DNA from: RGIG3701 sp030530205
GTDB lineage: Bacteria > Planctomycetota > Planctomycetia > Pirellulales > Thermoguttaceae
DNA length: 64,000 bases
Direction of reading: 5' to 3'
NCBI GenBank assembly: GCA_030530205.1
Contig: JAUMVK010000019.1
Coordinates: 1 to 64,000 of the forward strand
The notes beneath the pieces were generated by a model. The model worked only from the letters and a program-made list of their open reading frames with translations. It was not told the DNA's origin and ran no database searches. A program made the translations under genes and the position numbers. Below, piece after piece: positions 41,778 through 50,303 of this stretch (its first letter is position 1; every line of letters starts with the position of its first letter).

Positions 41778-41806
41778 ATTTTATAAAAATTTAGGGAAAT
41801 TTTCAA
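41778..41806 (-). promoter_or_regulatory. Sigma70-type promoter of ispD
   Basis: TTGAAA (41801-41806), 17-nt spacer, TAAAAT (41778-41783), 40 nt before the ispD start. Confidence 0.6.
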
Positions 41807-41914
41807 GGTGGGGCCCTTTTCTTTTTTCGTCCTTTTCGTTAAAATACAAAAAAGAGTTTTGAACCCCGATTTCATCCATTAAATCCATTATATTTAAACA
41901 CCAGGGAGAAAAAT

Positions 41915-42799
41915 ATGGCTTCTGAAGTCAACGAATCCATTCTGATCAAAGTCGCGCACAGCCCGGACCCGGACGATGCTTTTATGTTCTATGCGCTGGC
42001 GAAAAACTGCCTCGAGACGGGTAAGTATCGGTTTACGCACAAGCTGGTGGATATTGAAACTCTGAATCAGATGGCTCACACCGGTTTCTACGAACTGACA
42101 GCCTTGAGTCTTCACGCTTATGCGTATTTGAACGATATTTATATGCTTTGTCCGTGTGGGGCGAGTATGGGGGATAATTACGGCCCGATGATTGTCGCGA
42201 AGGAAAACTTCACGAAAGCGGAGCTTCGCCAGAAAACGATTGCGGTTCCTGGTACGATGACGACCGCGTTCCTGGCCGCCGGAATGTTCATGGAAGGCCC
42301 GTTTAATTATGTAATTTGTCCATTTGACCGGATTTTGGATTACGTCGAGGCGGGGAAAGTCCTTGAGGGCGAAAACGCAGGACAGGAAGTTGCGGCAGGT
42401 CTGATCATTCACGAGGGTCAGCTCACGTATATGAACCAGGGGCTGAAACTCATCGTCGATACGGGAGTCTGGTGGATGGAGCAGACCGGTTTTCCGCTTC
42501 CTCTTGGGGCGAATGGCATCCGGCGAGACCTTGGCCCGGAAAACATTCACGAGGTGAACCGTCTTCTGAAAGCCAGTATTCAATACGGTCTTGACCACCG
42601 AAAAGAAGCCGTGGAGTACGCTTTGAATTTCGGGCGCGGCCTGGATTTGCAACTCGCGGACCGGTTCATCGGGATGTACGTGAACGACTGGACGCTCGAT
42701 TTTGGCCCGAGAGGTCGGGAATCTGTCCGGCTTCTGCTGAAACGCGGCTATGAGGCGGGGCTGATTCCGAAACTCGTCGAGCCGGAATTCGTGGAATAA
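41915..42799 (+). CDS. mqnD: 1,4-dihydroxy-6-naphthoate synthase-like protein (futalosine menaquinone pathway)
   Basis: A 294-residue periplasmic-binding-protein-fold enzyme without a signal peptide. The opening HSPDPDDAFMFYALA matches the substrate-binding start of the MqnA/MqnD family. The CGASMGDNYGPMIVAKENF strand-loop, KTIAVPGTMTTAFLA and GLIIHEGQLTYMNQG (with the conserved His) fit MqnD, which cleaves cyclic de-hypoxanthine futalosine. GGGAG precedes the start. Assignment to MqnD rather than another family member rests on these motifs only. It implies menaquinone respiration. Confidence 0.75.
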   Translation: MASEVNESILIKVAHSPDPDDAFMFYALAKNCLETGKYRFTHKLVDIETLNQMAHTGFYELTALSLHAYAYLNDIYMLCPCGASMGDNYGPMIVAKENFTKAELRQKTIAVPGTMTTAFLAAGMFMEGPFNYVICPFDRILDYVEAGKVLEGENAGQEVAAGLIIHEGQLTYMNQGLKLIVDTGVWWMEQTGFPLPLGANGIRRDLGPENIHEVNRLLKASIQYGLDHRKEAVEYALNFGRGLDLQLADRFIGMYVNDWTLDFGPRGRESVRLLLKRGYEAGLIPKLVEPEFVE

Positions 42800-42813
42800 G
42801 CCTCAGATTTTCA

Positions 42814-42829
42814 TGTTTCACGTGAAACA
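42814..42829. promoter_or_regulatory. parS: parS site 2
   Basis: Perfect TGTTTCACGTGAAACA, 14 nt after the mqnD stop and directly before the promoter of the DUF1015 gene. Confidence 0.95.
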
Positions 42830-42836
42830 TACCCCA

Positions 42837-42864
42837 TTGACAAAAAACAAAATTCTGCGAAAAT
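42837..42864 (+). promoter_or_regulatory. Candidate promoter of the DUF1015 gene
   Basis: Perfect TTGACA (42837-42842), 16-nt spacer, GAAAAT (42859-42864). It starts 7 nt after parS site 2, so ParB binding could affect it. Confidence 0.5.
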
Positions 42865-42936
42865 AGTTACAGCGTTTCAAATTCCCTTTTCCTTTTTATT
42901 CGTTTATCGAAATCAGGCATTTCGGAGGAGTTCATT

Positions 42937-44250
42937 ATGCCAAACATTCAGCCAATCAATGGAATTCGTTATAATCTCGGCCAGGTCGGTGCGCTTTCCG
43001 ATGTCATCGCTCCGCCGTACGACGTAATCAGCCCGGAATTTCAGGACGAACTGTACGCCAAACATCCGAATAATTGTGTTCGCCTGATTCTCAACAAAAC
43101 GAAACCGACAGACGATGAGACGGACAATCGATACACTCGCGCCCGGAAAATCATGAAAAAATGGCTCGACGAGGGCGTTCTTTTCACCGAAGCTGACCCG
43201 GCCATTTATGTTTACTACCAGATTTTCGAATACGCCGGGAAAACCTACACGCGCAAAGGGTTCATGGCCGGTCTGGAAGTTCAGCCGTTCGGCCAGGGGT
43301 GTGTATTCCCGCACGAATTGACTCACGCCGCGGCAAAAGCTGACCGCCTGATGCTTACGACCACGACGAAAGCGCAACTCAGCCAGATTTTTGGTCTGTA
43401 CCCGGATGCGGAAAACTCGGTTCTGAGCATATTGGAAACCGCGATCGAGGGGAAAACGCCGCTCGAAGCCGTGGATCATTTGGGCGTTATCCATCGAATG
43501 TGGGTGGTGACGAACCCGCAGGTCATTGCGGAGGTTCAGGCCGCCATTGGCAAAAAGCCGGTTTTCATTGCGGACGGTCATCATCGTTACGAAACTGCGT
43601 GCAATTATCTCGCCCAGCTCAAGCAGCAGGGGATCCCGGCCACGCACCCGGCGCATTACGTCCTTACGATGTTTGTCGCGATGGAAGATGATGGACTGGC
43701 GGTCCTTCCTACTCACCGTCTGTTCCCGGGAATTCCGGAAATGACGTCGGATGAACTGGCCGCCAAACTGGGCGACTGCTTTACCTGTACAAAAGCCGGG
43801 ACAGGTCCTGAAATGGCTACGGACGTTTGGGAAGAGATCGAATCGATGGGAAGCCAGGATAATATTGCTTTCTACACGACGAAGGACGATACTTGGACGA
43901 TTGCCTCGCTGACAGAAGCGGGCCGTGAAAAAATGGCTGAGGATGGAGTCGCCGCGGACCACTCGGAAGATTGGCGTAATCTGGGAGTCAGTATTCTTCA
44001 CAAACTGGTGATGGATACGCTGCTCGATCAGCCAAACGCTCCAAAACCGACTTATGTGCACCTCGTTTCCGAAGTCGTTGATGATTTGAAAGCGGATCCG
44101 GGCAAATATCCGCTTGCGGCTCTCGTGATGCCGGCGACGGTGGAAAATATTAAAACGCTGTGTCTGGAAGGAGAACGTATGCCGCAGAAGAGCACGTACT
44201 TCTACCCGAAGCTCCTTTCCGGTCTGGTTTTCCGATCGGTCGAGGGGTAA
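42937..44250 (+). CDS. DUF1015 family protein
   Basis: A 437-residue cytoplasmic protein. Family hallmarks are near-N-terminal DVIAPPYDVISPE, NCVRLILNK, VYYQIFEYAGKTYTRKGFMAGLEV, and the most conserved block VFIADGHHRYETA. DUF1015 proteins have a proposed kinase-like or serine-metabolism role, not proven for this one. GGAGGAG precedes the start. It lies between parS sites 2 and 3, just upstream of parA, which may only reflect conserved gene order. Confidence 0.88.
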   Translation: MPNIQPINGIRYNLGQVGALSDVIAPPYDVISPEFQDELYAKHPNNCVRLILNKTKPTDDETDNRYTRARKIMKKWLDEGVLFTEADPAIYVYYQIFEYAGKTYTRKGFMAGLEVQPFGQGCVFPHELTHAAAKADRLMLTTTTKAQLSQIFGLYPDAENSVLSILETAIEGKTPLEAVDHLGVIHRMWVVTNPQVIAEVQAAIGKKPVFIADGHHRYETACNYLAQLKQQGIPATHPAHYVLTMFVAMEDDGLAVLPTHRLFPGIPEMTSDELAAKLGDCFTCTKAGTGPEMATDVWEEIESMGSQDNIAFYTTKDDTWTIASLTEAGREKMAEDGVAADHSEDWRNLGVSILHKLVMDTLLDQPNAPKPTYVHLVSEVVDDLKADPGKYPLAALVMPATVENIKTLCLEGERMPQKSTYFYPKLLSGLVFRSVEG

Positions 44251-44257
44251 AAAATCG

Positions 44258-44273
44258 CGTTTCACGTGAAACA
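44258..44273. promoter_or_regulatory. parS: parS site 3 (one mismatch)
   Basis: CGTTTCACGTGAAACA, differing from consensus only at the first base, 7 nt after the DUF1015 stop and 62 nt before parA. Confidence 0.9.
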
Positions 44274-44335
44274 TTTTTGTTTCTGGGCCGTTGATAAGTT
44301 AAAAGCACTCAAATCGCTTCCAAAAAGGGCGTAAC

Positions 44336-45073
44336 ATGGGCCAGATTATTTGTGTCATGAACCAGAAAGGCGGAGTTGGCAAAACGACCACCGCCATTAA
44401 TCTGGGTGCGTGTTTCGCTCGGGCGGGTTTCAAAACGCTCATCGCAGATCTGGATCCCCAGTGCAACGCGACGAGCGGCCTGAACAGAAAGCCCACGGAT
44501 CATCATCCTCTGGCTACAGGCGCACCGTGGGCGGAATCCGTCGTTGCGACGGACTGGCCGAAACTTTTTATTCTTCCCGGAAGTAAGAGTTATGGCGACG
44601 CCAAGGTTCTGGCTAAAGGAAAGAACGAGCAGACGGAGCGTTTGCGCGAGATGCTTCAGACGGGGTTTCGGTCTTACGATTATGTTCTGATTGACTCCCC
44701 GCCGGCGATTTCGCCTCTGACGAAAACGGCATTGGATTGTTCCACCGAGATTCTGATACCGATCGAGTGTGAATTTTTCGCGATGGAGGGCGTTTCGAAA
44801 ATGACCTCGCTCATCGAGAAAGATCGGTGGCAATCCACCGGGATTTTGTTCACGATGGTCAAATCGACACTTGAATTGACTCGTGAGGTACAGGCTGAAG
44901 TGAGGGATTACTTTGGCGAAGTGGTTTTCCAGACAGAGATCCCCTGGGATGTGGCGATCCCGGAGGCTTCGAGCTACGGAAAGCCTGTAATTGAGTATGC
45001 TCCGCGGTCACGCGGCGCGAGAGCTTACATTGAATTGTGCATGGAGGTCTTTGAAAATGAGCAGGAAGAGTAA
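44336..45073 (+). CDS. parA: Chromosome-partitioning ATPase ParA (Soj)
   Basis: A 245-residue ATPase that forms a nucleoid-bound gradient to move ParB-parS complexes. The deviant Walker A is NQKGGVGKTTTAINL (residues ~10-24), Walker A' is LIADLDPQCNATSGL, and Walker B is YVLIDSPPAISPLTKTAL. The chromosomal (short, no N-terminal HTH) type is clear. AAGGG precedes the start. It overlaps parB by 17 nt. Confidence 0.96.
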   Translation: MGQIICVMNQKGGVGKTTTAINLGACFARAGFKTLIADLDPQCNATSGLNRKPTDHHPLATGAPWAESVVATDWPKLFILPGSKSYGDAKVLAKGKNEQTERLREMLQTGFRSYDYVLIDSPPAISPLTKTALDCSTEILIPIECEFFAMEGVSKMTSLIEKDRWQSTGILFTMVKSTLELTREVQAEVRDYFGEVVFQTEIPWDVAIPEASSYGKPVIEYAPRSRGARAYIELCMEVFENEQEE

Positions 45074-46388
45074 AAAATTGGGGCGTGGGTTGCAGGATCT
45101 GCTGGATCTGCGCGAGGAAAAAGAACAAAAGGAGGAGTTTTTCGAAAGAGAAGATGGGGAAACATACGGCGGGAAAATCGATGTGACGGAAGGAGTCATT
45201 TCTCCCAAAAATTTTGCGGATGAATTGGCGCACGATGGAACGCAGTTCCGAGCCTCGATTTTTGCCGATGAGGAGGAAACAGGCACGGAAGAGGATAATG
45301 ATTCTGAGGTTTACCATTTCAGCTCGATGAAAGACGATTTAGCCGATGTGACGAGTGAAGTGGAAGCTCTTTCTGAGGAAGTCAAGAATTTTAAGGGGAT
45401 CGCTGAAACGAAAGAGGAAAGTGGGGGGGGAGAGTCCAAAACGCTGCTCGACTATATGAACTCTGGGGATGATTCGAAACGCAAGACCGTGAAGCCGGAA
45501 ATTCTTGATGTCGATGAAACGCCGATTTCCGACCGGATAACTCAAGCCGAGAATACGGACGACGAGGACAGGATCTACAATATTTCGGTTTCCTTGATTG
45601 ATTCCAACCCGTGGCAGCCGCGAGAAGTTTTTCAGGCGAAGGAAATCAACGAACTGGCGGAAAGCATGAAAGCGCATGGGCTCCTTCAGCCGATTGTGGT
45701 GCGTGAGTTTCGTGCCCGGTATCAGCTCGTGGCAGGGGAACGTCGTTTTCGCGCGGCCCTGAAACTCGGCTGGACGCAGGTCCCCGTTACGATTATCGAG
45801 GCGACCGACCGGGAAATGGCGGAGCTTGCACTCGTGGAAAACCTTCAGCGCAAAGACCTGAACCCGATTGAAAAAGCAACGTCTTTCAAGCGTTACCTCG
45901 AAGCGAACCATTGCAAGCAGGAAGATTTGGCGAAACGATTGCGTTTGGATCGTTCAACGATTGCAAACCTGCAGAGGCTTCTGGATCTCCCCTCGGAGGT
46001 TCAGCAGATGGTCATTGATGAAAAAATGACGCAAGGGCACGCTCGTGCGATCCTCAAGCTGAAGAAAAGTCAGGACCAGCTCGAAATGGCGAACCGGATC
46101 GTTAATGAAAACCTTTCCGTTCGACAGACCGAGCAGGTAATCGAGGACTGGAATGGTAAAACTGTCAGTGAACGCAAGGAAGAGAGCATTAACACTGTCA
46201 CGGCCCCGACGAGTGGTACACGCAAGAAGACAAAGAGCCCGCACGTTCTGGAGCTGGAGCGTCAGCTTCAGGATATACTCGATTTGAAGGTCAAACTTAC
46301 CGCAGACTCGAACGGCAAAGGCAAACTGGAAATTTACTTCCGCAATAACGACGACTTCTCCAGCCTGATGGAGTTTTTTAAGAGTTAA
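45057..46388 (+). CDS. parB: ParB with an unusually long acidic N-terminal linker
   Basis: A 443-residue centromere-binding CTPase. The extreme N-terminus (KKLGRGLQDLLD) is the ParA-stimulating peptide. About 160 acidic, low-complexity residues follow (EEKEQKEEFFEREDGE, ADEEETGTEEDNDSE). The core starts near 178: VSLIDSNPWQPRE, the CTP motif GERRFRA, and ENLQRKDLNPIE. The HTH is LAKRLRLDRSTIANLQRLLDL, and a C-terminal dimer domain closes. The start is inside parA with GGAGG upstream. Usual ParB is ~280-330 residues, so the linker is extra. Confidence 0.95.
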   Translation: MSRKSKKLGRGLQDLLDLREEKEQKEEFFEREDGETYGGKIDVTEGVISPKNFADELAHDGTQFRASIFADEEETGTEEDNDSEVYHFSSMKDDLADVTSEVEALSEEVKNFKGIAETKEESGGGESKTLLDYMNSGDDSKRKTVKPEILDVDETPISDRITQAENTDDEDRIYNISVSLIDSNPWQPREVFQAKEINELAESMKAHGLLQPIVVREFRARYQLVAGERRFRAALKLGWTQVPVTIIEATDREMAELALVENLQRKDLNPIEKATSFKRYLEANHCKQEDLAKRLRLDRSTIANLQRLLDLPSEVQQMVIDEKMTQGHARAILKLKKSQDQLEMANRIVNENLSVRQTEQVIEDWNGKTVSERKEESINTVTAPTSGTRKKTKSPHVLELERQLQDILDLKVKLTADSNGKGKLEIYFRNNDDFSSLMEFFKS

Positions 46389-46410
46389 AAAGTACTGCAA
46401 CGAACCAGAG

Positions 46411-46426
46411 TGTTTCACGTGAAACA
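46411..46426. promoter_or_regulatory. parS: parS site 4
   Basis: Perfect TGTTTCACGTGAAACA between parB and the symporter gene, 15 nt before the latter's start codon. Confidence 0.95.
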
Positions 46427-46441
46427 CTCTTTTTTTAAATC

Positions 46442-47440
46442 ATGAAGAATCTGCTAAAGAAAATAGGTCTTGACGGTTTTATTCTTTCCCTCTTTGGGGC
46501 GATTTTTCTTGCGTGGCTTTACCCGCCACCGGGAGCGAGCGAGAAACTGTTCTCACTTTCGACTGTGGCCAGGTATGGTGTGACGGTCATTTTCTTTTTT
46601 TACGGTGTTCGATTGAACTGGCAGAAGATTTACGAGGGATTGAAGAACTACCGCTTGCATATCGTGGTACATCTTTCGACGTTTGTGCTCTTTCCGCTGT
46701 TGGTTCTCCCTTTGACGTGGTACTTTACACGTGGAGCCGACCAGAGCACGACCTGGCTTTGGTATGGGATTTTCTTCCTCGCGACTCTTCCTTCGACGGT
46801 CTCGTCGTCGGTCGTTATGGTGAACATCGCTCGGGGAAACGTCCCGGCTGCGATTTTCGACGCGAGCATTTCCAGTCTTCTGGGCGTCTTCATCACGCCG
46901 GTCTGGATGCAGATTTTCGTCGGCGCGTCCTCGGGGGGACAGGAACTGGGGAGCGTGATCCTGAACCTGATTTTTCTGGTCATCGTGCCGGTCGTTTTGG
47001 GGATCTGCCTCCACGGACCGCTGGGGTGGTTTTCCGAGCGGTACGACAAAATGTTGAGGAGGTTCGACCAGGGGATCATCCTTTTGATCGTCTATACGTC
47101 GTTCTGTCACTCCTTCGCACATAAAATGTTCGCCGGCATGACCCTTTCGACGCTGATCCTTCTGTCCATTGGGATGGTTGGGCTTTTCTTCGTAGTCTTT
47201 TTTATTGTGGATCTGGTCTGTCATCTGCTCAGATTTAGCTATGAGGACCGGGTCACCACCCTGTTTTGCGGCTCGAAGAAGTCACTGGTTCACGGGGCCA
47301 CGATGAGTAAAGTGATCCTTCCAGACCCTCAACTTGCGGGCGTGCTTCTTCTCCCGACGATGTTATACCATGCGTACCAGCTGATCGTGGTGAGTATTAT
47401 AGCCCGGCAGTTTGTGAAATGGCGGGAAAGAATAGAATAA
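46442..47440 (+). CDS. Bile acid:sodium symporter (BASS)-like membrane transporter
   Basis: A 332-residue inner-membrane protein with about ten hydrophobic spans. SBF-like motifs include GVTVIFFFYGVRLNW, FFLATLPSTVSSSVVMVNIARGN, and CGSKKSLVHGATMSKVIL near the end, as in the YfeH-type subgroup. Transport is probably sodium-coupled and of an organic acid. No ribosome-binding site is visible because parS site 4 occupies that space. It follows parB by 53 nt and may be read from the same transcript. Confidence 0.85.
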   Translation: MKNLLKKIGLDGFILSLFGAIFLAWLYPPPGASEKLFSLSTVARYGVTVIFFFYGVRLNWQKIYEGLKNYRLHIVVHLSTFVLFPLLVLPLTWYFTRGADQSTTWLWYGIFFLATLPSTVSSSVVMVNIARGNVPAAIFDASISSLLGVFITPVWMQIFVGASSGGQELGSVILNLIFLVIVPVVLGICLHGPLGWFSERYDKMLRRFDQGIILLIVYTSFCHSFAHKMFAGMTLSTLILLSIGMVGLFFVVFFIVDLVCHLLRFSYEDRVTTLFCGSKKSLVHGATMSKVILPDPQLAGVLLLPTMLYHAYQLIVVSIIARQFVKWRERIE

Positions 47441-47452
47441 AGAACAAAAATC

Positions 47453-47488
47453 AAAAAGTCTTTGAGCGGGGTTCACTCAAAGACTTTT
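47453..47488. terminator. Bidirectional terminator between symporter and mrp
   Basis: Perfect 13-bp stem AAAAGTCTTTGAG / CTCAAAGACTTTT with a 9-nt loop. A/T-rich flanks on both sides serve the converging genes. Confidence 0.85.
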
Positions 47489-47514
47489 GATCGTTTAGGC
47501 TGACTTGGGATTCT

Positions 47515-48336
47515 TTACTTCCAGCTATTTAAAAGGTCTGCGTTGAAGAAATCTTTCACGATCGATTCGATGTTTCCCGCGTCGCAGGCTTCAGCAATTT
47601 TCGGGTCGATCGGCAGTTGGGCGAGGATCGGAAGGTCAAACTCGGCAGCAAGCCGGTCGATTTTGCTCTCGCCGAAGACAGAAATCTTCTTTCCGCAGTC
47701 CGGGCATTCGATGTAACTCATGTTTTCGACCAGCCCGAGGACCGGGACGTTCATCATATTAGCCATTTTGATCGCTTTTCCGACGATCATGGAGACGAGA
47801 TCCTGCGGCGAAGCGACGATGACCACGCCCGCAATGGGGAGCGACTGGAAAACCGTCAGAGCGACGTCGCCCGTTCCCGGCGGCATATCGACAAACATGA
47901 AATCAACGTCGTTCCAGATCACATTGGACCAGAACTGCTTCACGACCGAGGCGATGATCGGCCCACGCCAGAGAACCGGGTCTGATGCGTTTTCAAGCAG
48001 CAGATTCACGGAGATCAGCTCGATTCCACCCTTGGAAATTTCCGGAAAGATCCCTTCCTCGGAACCTTGGGCGCGGTTGGTGACCCCGAACATTTTGGGG
48101 ATGGAAGGCCCGGTAATATCGGCGTCCAGAATGGCCGTTTTCAGGCCCGCGCGTTTAGCCTGGCACGCCAACAGACCGGTGACGAGAGACTTTCCGACCC
48201 CTCCCTTACCGCTTACAATGGCGATCACTTTTTTGACATCACTCAAGGGATTCATTTCGGCTTTCAGGTTTTGGCTTTGCGGATGGTCACATTTATGGGC
48301 GCAGCCTTCACAATTATGATCGCACGATTCTGACAT
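47515..48336 (-). CDS. mrp: Mrp/NBP35-type Fe-S cluster carrier ATPase
   Basis: A 273-residue ATPase that loads or carries Fe-S clusters. The N-terminus has a four-cysteine patch (C5, C9, C12, C16). The deviant Walker A is SGKGGVGKSLVTG, followed by ILDADITGPSIPKMFG, FVDMPPGTGDV and the cluster-binding CPDCGKK. The N-terminal cysteine motif resembles NBP35-type proteins more than plain ApbC. AAAGG precedes the start. Confidence 0.92.
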   Translation of the reverse strand: MSESCDHNCEGCAHKCDHPQSQNLKAEMNPLSDVKKVIAIVSGKGGVGKSLVTGLLACQAKRAGLKTAILDADITGPSIPKMFGVTNRAQGSEEGIFPEISKGGIELISVNLLLENASDPVLWRGPIIASVVKQFWSNVIWNDVDFMFVDMPPGTGDVALTVFQSLPIAGVVIVASPQDLVSMIVGKAIKMANMMNVPVLGLVENMSYIECPDCGKKISVFGESKIDRLAAEFDLPILAQLPIDPKIAEACDAGNIESIVKDFFNADLLNSWK

Positions 48337-48375
48337 AGAAACCTTTCTTTCTGCTTTTTATTGACTAAGTTGTAA

Positions 48376-49023
48376 TTATATTTGTCCCGCTGGTATCGCT
48401 TGGCCGGCAGGAAGTTCAACCGGTTCCCAAAGACCGTGGCGTCCGATGAAGTTCCAGAGGTTTTTGGCTTCTTCGCTTTTCAGCGCACATCGGAACTGGC
48501 TGGCGAGCGGCTCGCAAATAACCAGGCCGATAGTTCCGCAGTGATGGCGTTTCAGAAGCCACTCGATGGTGGTTTGGATACGCTTTTGGACCTCGCGAAA
48601 CGACTCCCCGTTTGGGGGGTCAATGGAGTTCGGAGAGTTCGCAGCGCGTCGGTAAACCCGAGGCTGAAAGCGTTGAATTTCCTCGACCCGGCGGCCTTCC
48701 CAAAGGCCCTGATCCTGATTTCGAAGTCCTTTCAGGATTTTACACTGAATTTGGAGACTTGAAGCGATACACTCCGCTGTTTCAAGGGCCGAAACGTTGG
48801 GAGATGTGTAAATCAGGGAGGGATTTTCAGAGACCATTTCCTCCGCGAGCCGATTGGCTTCCTGCTGGCCGTTCTCGGTTAAGCGAAGGTTCAGATTTCC
48901 CTGAATGTGGCGTTGAATATCGTATGCAGTTTCGCCGGGACGAATGATCAAAAATCTCAGCACATTCTTTTCTTCCAGAAAAGACGCAGTGCTTTCTGAT
49001 GAAAATTTAGTTAAATTAGCCAT
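48376..49023 (-). CDS. Histidine-phosphatase-fold protein lacking catalytic histidines (probable pseudophosphatase)
   Basis: A 215-residue protein with the layout of the phosphoglycerate mutase-like family: LIIRPGETAYDIQRHIQGNLNLRLTENGQQEANRLAEEM, then SPNVSALETAECIA, GLWEGRRVEEI, GESFREVQKRI and LVICEPLASQ. The defining RHG motif reads R28-P29-G30, so the phosphorylated His is Pro. The second catalytic His, in the late VxHG segment, is replaced (ICEP, E171). The usual arginine before ALETAE is missing too. The frame is intact and 39 nt upstream of mrp. The loss looks ancient rather than recent decay. Probably binding or regulatory; no clear ribosome-binding site. Confidence 0.8.
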   Translation of the reverse strand: MANLTKFSSESTASFLEEKNVLRFLIIRPGETAYDIQRHIQGNLNLRLTENGQQEANRLAEEMVSENPSLIYTSPNVSALETAECIASSLQIQCKILKGLRNQDQGLWEGRRVEEIQRFQPRVYRRAANSPNSIDPPNGESFREVQKRIQTTIEWLLKRHHCGTIGLVICEPLASQFRCALKSEEAKNLWNFIGRHGLWEPVELPAGQAIPAGQI

Positions 49024-49118
49024 AAATAAATGAGATACGCATTGGAGGTATTCTCTCCAAAGTCACCTCAATCCATATTCTAAAGGGTGGGGTTGTTGAA
49101 ACGTTTTGGGAAAATCCT

Positions 49119-49901
49119 TTATTCCTGCAACGCTTTGTTTAACAGTTGGAAGCGTTCCTGGATCTGATTTCCGCGGAAGATGGCTGTTCCCATGACCAGA
49201 CCTGTTCCGCCGCTGAGTTTGCAGTCCATCAGAGTCGTTTCGTTCACACCGCCGTCCACACTTCGGAGCATTTCGGGCGAGGCGTTTTCACGGAGCCACG
49301 CGAGTTTCTCCTTCCCGCGAGGATCGAATTTTTGTCCGCCAAAACCGGGCATAACACTCATGACCAGTACATTTTCACACTCACTCAGGAAAGGTTTCAT
49401 CAGAGTGATGTCTGTGGGCGGGATCAGCGAAAGCCCTGCCGCGGCACCAAGGCGGTGGACTTTTTCGAGGGCTGAATGAACGTGAGTTTCGAAAAGGAAC
49501 TTCACGTCGGCGAGGTCTTCCGGCAGGCAGCCGGTCCGCGCATAATTATGGCCCGGTTTTTCCTGATCGGCGATCGCTTCGATGTGAAACGTGATCCCGT
49601 CCGCCCCGGCCTTTCGGAACGGCTCGAAGTAAAATTCCGGGTCAGAGAGCATAAGGTGAACGTCCAGAACGAGGTCGGTCACCTTGCGGACAGCTTCCAC
49701 GACCGGCACTCCAATGCTCAGATTCGGGACGAAATGACCGTCCATGACATCGAGGTGAAGCCCCTGGGCTCCTGCTCTCTCAAGCTCCCGAATATCCCGT
49801 TCCAGGTTTGCGAAGTTACAGGCCAGCAGAGACGGCAAAATCACGCGAGGTGATCGAGCCAGTGTTTTATAAAAGTTGATGGAAGAGTCTGCTGTTTCCA
49901 T
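49119..49901 (-). CDS. rpe: Ribulose-phosphate 3-epimerase
   Basis: Interconverts ribulose 5-phosphate and xylulose 5-phosphate in the pentose phosphate pathway. At 260 residues it has ~25 extra at the N-terminus and a short extra loop (ADQEKPGHNYARTGCLPED). The catalytic and metal residues are present: ILPSLLACNFANL, HLDVMDGHFVPNLSIG, LDVHLMLSDP, HIEA, and the phosphate-binding VMPGFGGQKF and VDGGVNE. GAGG precedes the start. Confidence 0.95.
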   Translation of the reverse strand: METADSSINFYKTLARSPRVILPSLLACNFANLERDIRELERAGAQGLHLDVMDGHFVPNLSIGVPVVEAVRKVTDLVLDVHLMLSDPEFYFEPFRKAGADGITFHIEAIADQEKPGHNYARTGCLPEDLADVKFLFETHVHSALEKVHRLGAAAGLSLIPPTDITLMKPFLSECENVLVMSVMPGFGGQKFDPRGKEKLAWLRENASPEMLRSVDGGVNETTLMDCKLSGGTGLVMGTAIFRGNQIQERFQLLNKALQE

Positions 49902-50153
49902 GGATGAACCTCGAACGAAAAAGGAGATCAGGTGCTTTTCTATGGATATTATAGCACATTCCAGGAATCCGTACAGGCTTCAAGATGCAAAAATGTTAAA
50001 CTTTTTTGAAAAATCCAGTTGGAAAAGAACGATAAAATGGTTTGGGTGGATAAAATGCGCAAAAGAATGGGTTGTTTTGCCCGGATTGATGCCCTCAGGC
50101 TAAAAATTTTTGTAAAAGTTTAAAAAATTTGTGAAAAAAGTGGATTCGGGGAC
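49902..50153. other. Intergenic stretch with no recognised gene
   Basis: A/T-rich, with no long open frame of credible composition and no repeat of the families found elsewhere. The promoter at 50154 and a ~115-nt leader follow it. Confidence 0.6.
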
Positions 50154-50182
50154 TTGACGAAAAGTGGAACGTCGTTAATAAT
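50154..50182 (+). promoter_or_regulatory. Sigma70-type promoter of the EF-hand lipoprotein
   Basis: TTGACG (50154-50159), 17-nt spacer, AATAAT (50177-50182). The ~115-nt leader contains an inverted repeat (GGGAAACA / TGTTTCCC) before the start at 50304. Confidence 0.6.
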
Positions 50183-50303
50183 AGAGTAAATAGTCAATTT
50201 GTATTTGATTGGAACCTCATAATAAGGGAAACACCGACGGAGTATTCTGTTCAGGAACAATGGCTTCCCTGTTTCCCAAGACCTTTATTACAGGGGAAAA
50301 CTG

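Noticed and set aside
42913..44274. A 453-codon open frame on the minus strand
   Set aside because: Opposite the DUF1015 gene, which has clear family motifs.
48376..48480. An RHG tripeptide near the C-terminus of the histidine-phosphatase-like protein
   Set aside because: It lies in GRHGLW at the end of the fold, not at the first strand where the catalytic RHG must be.
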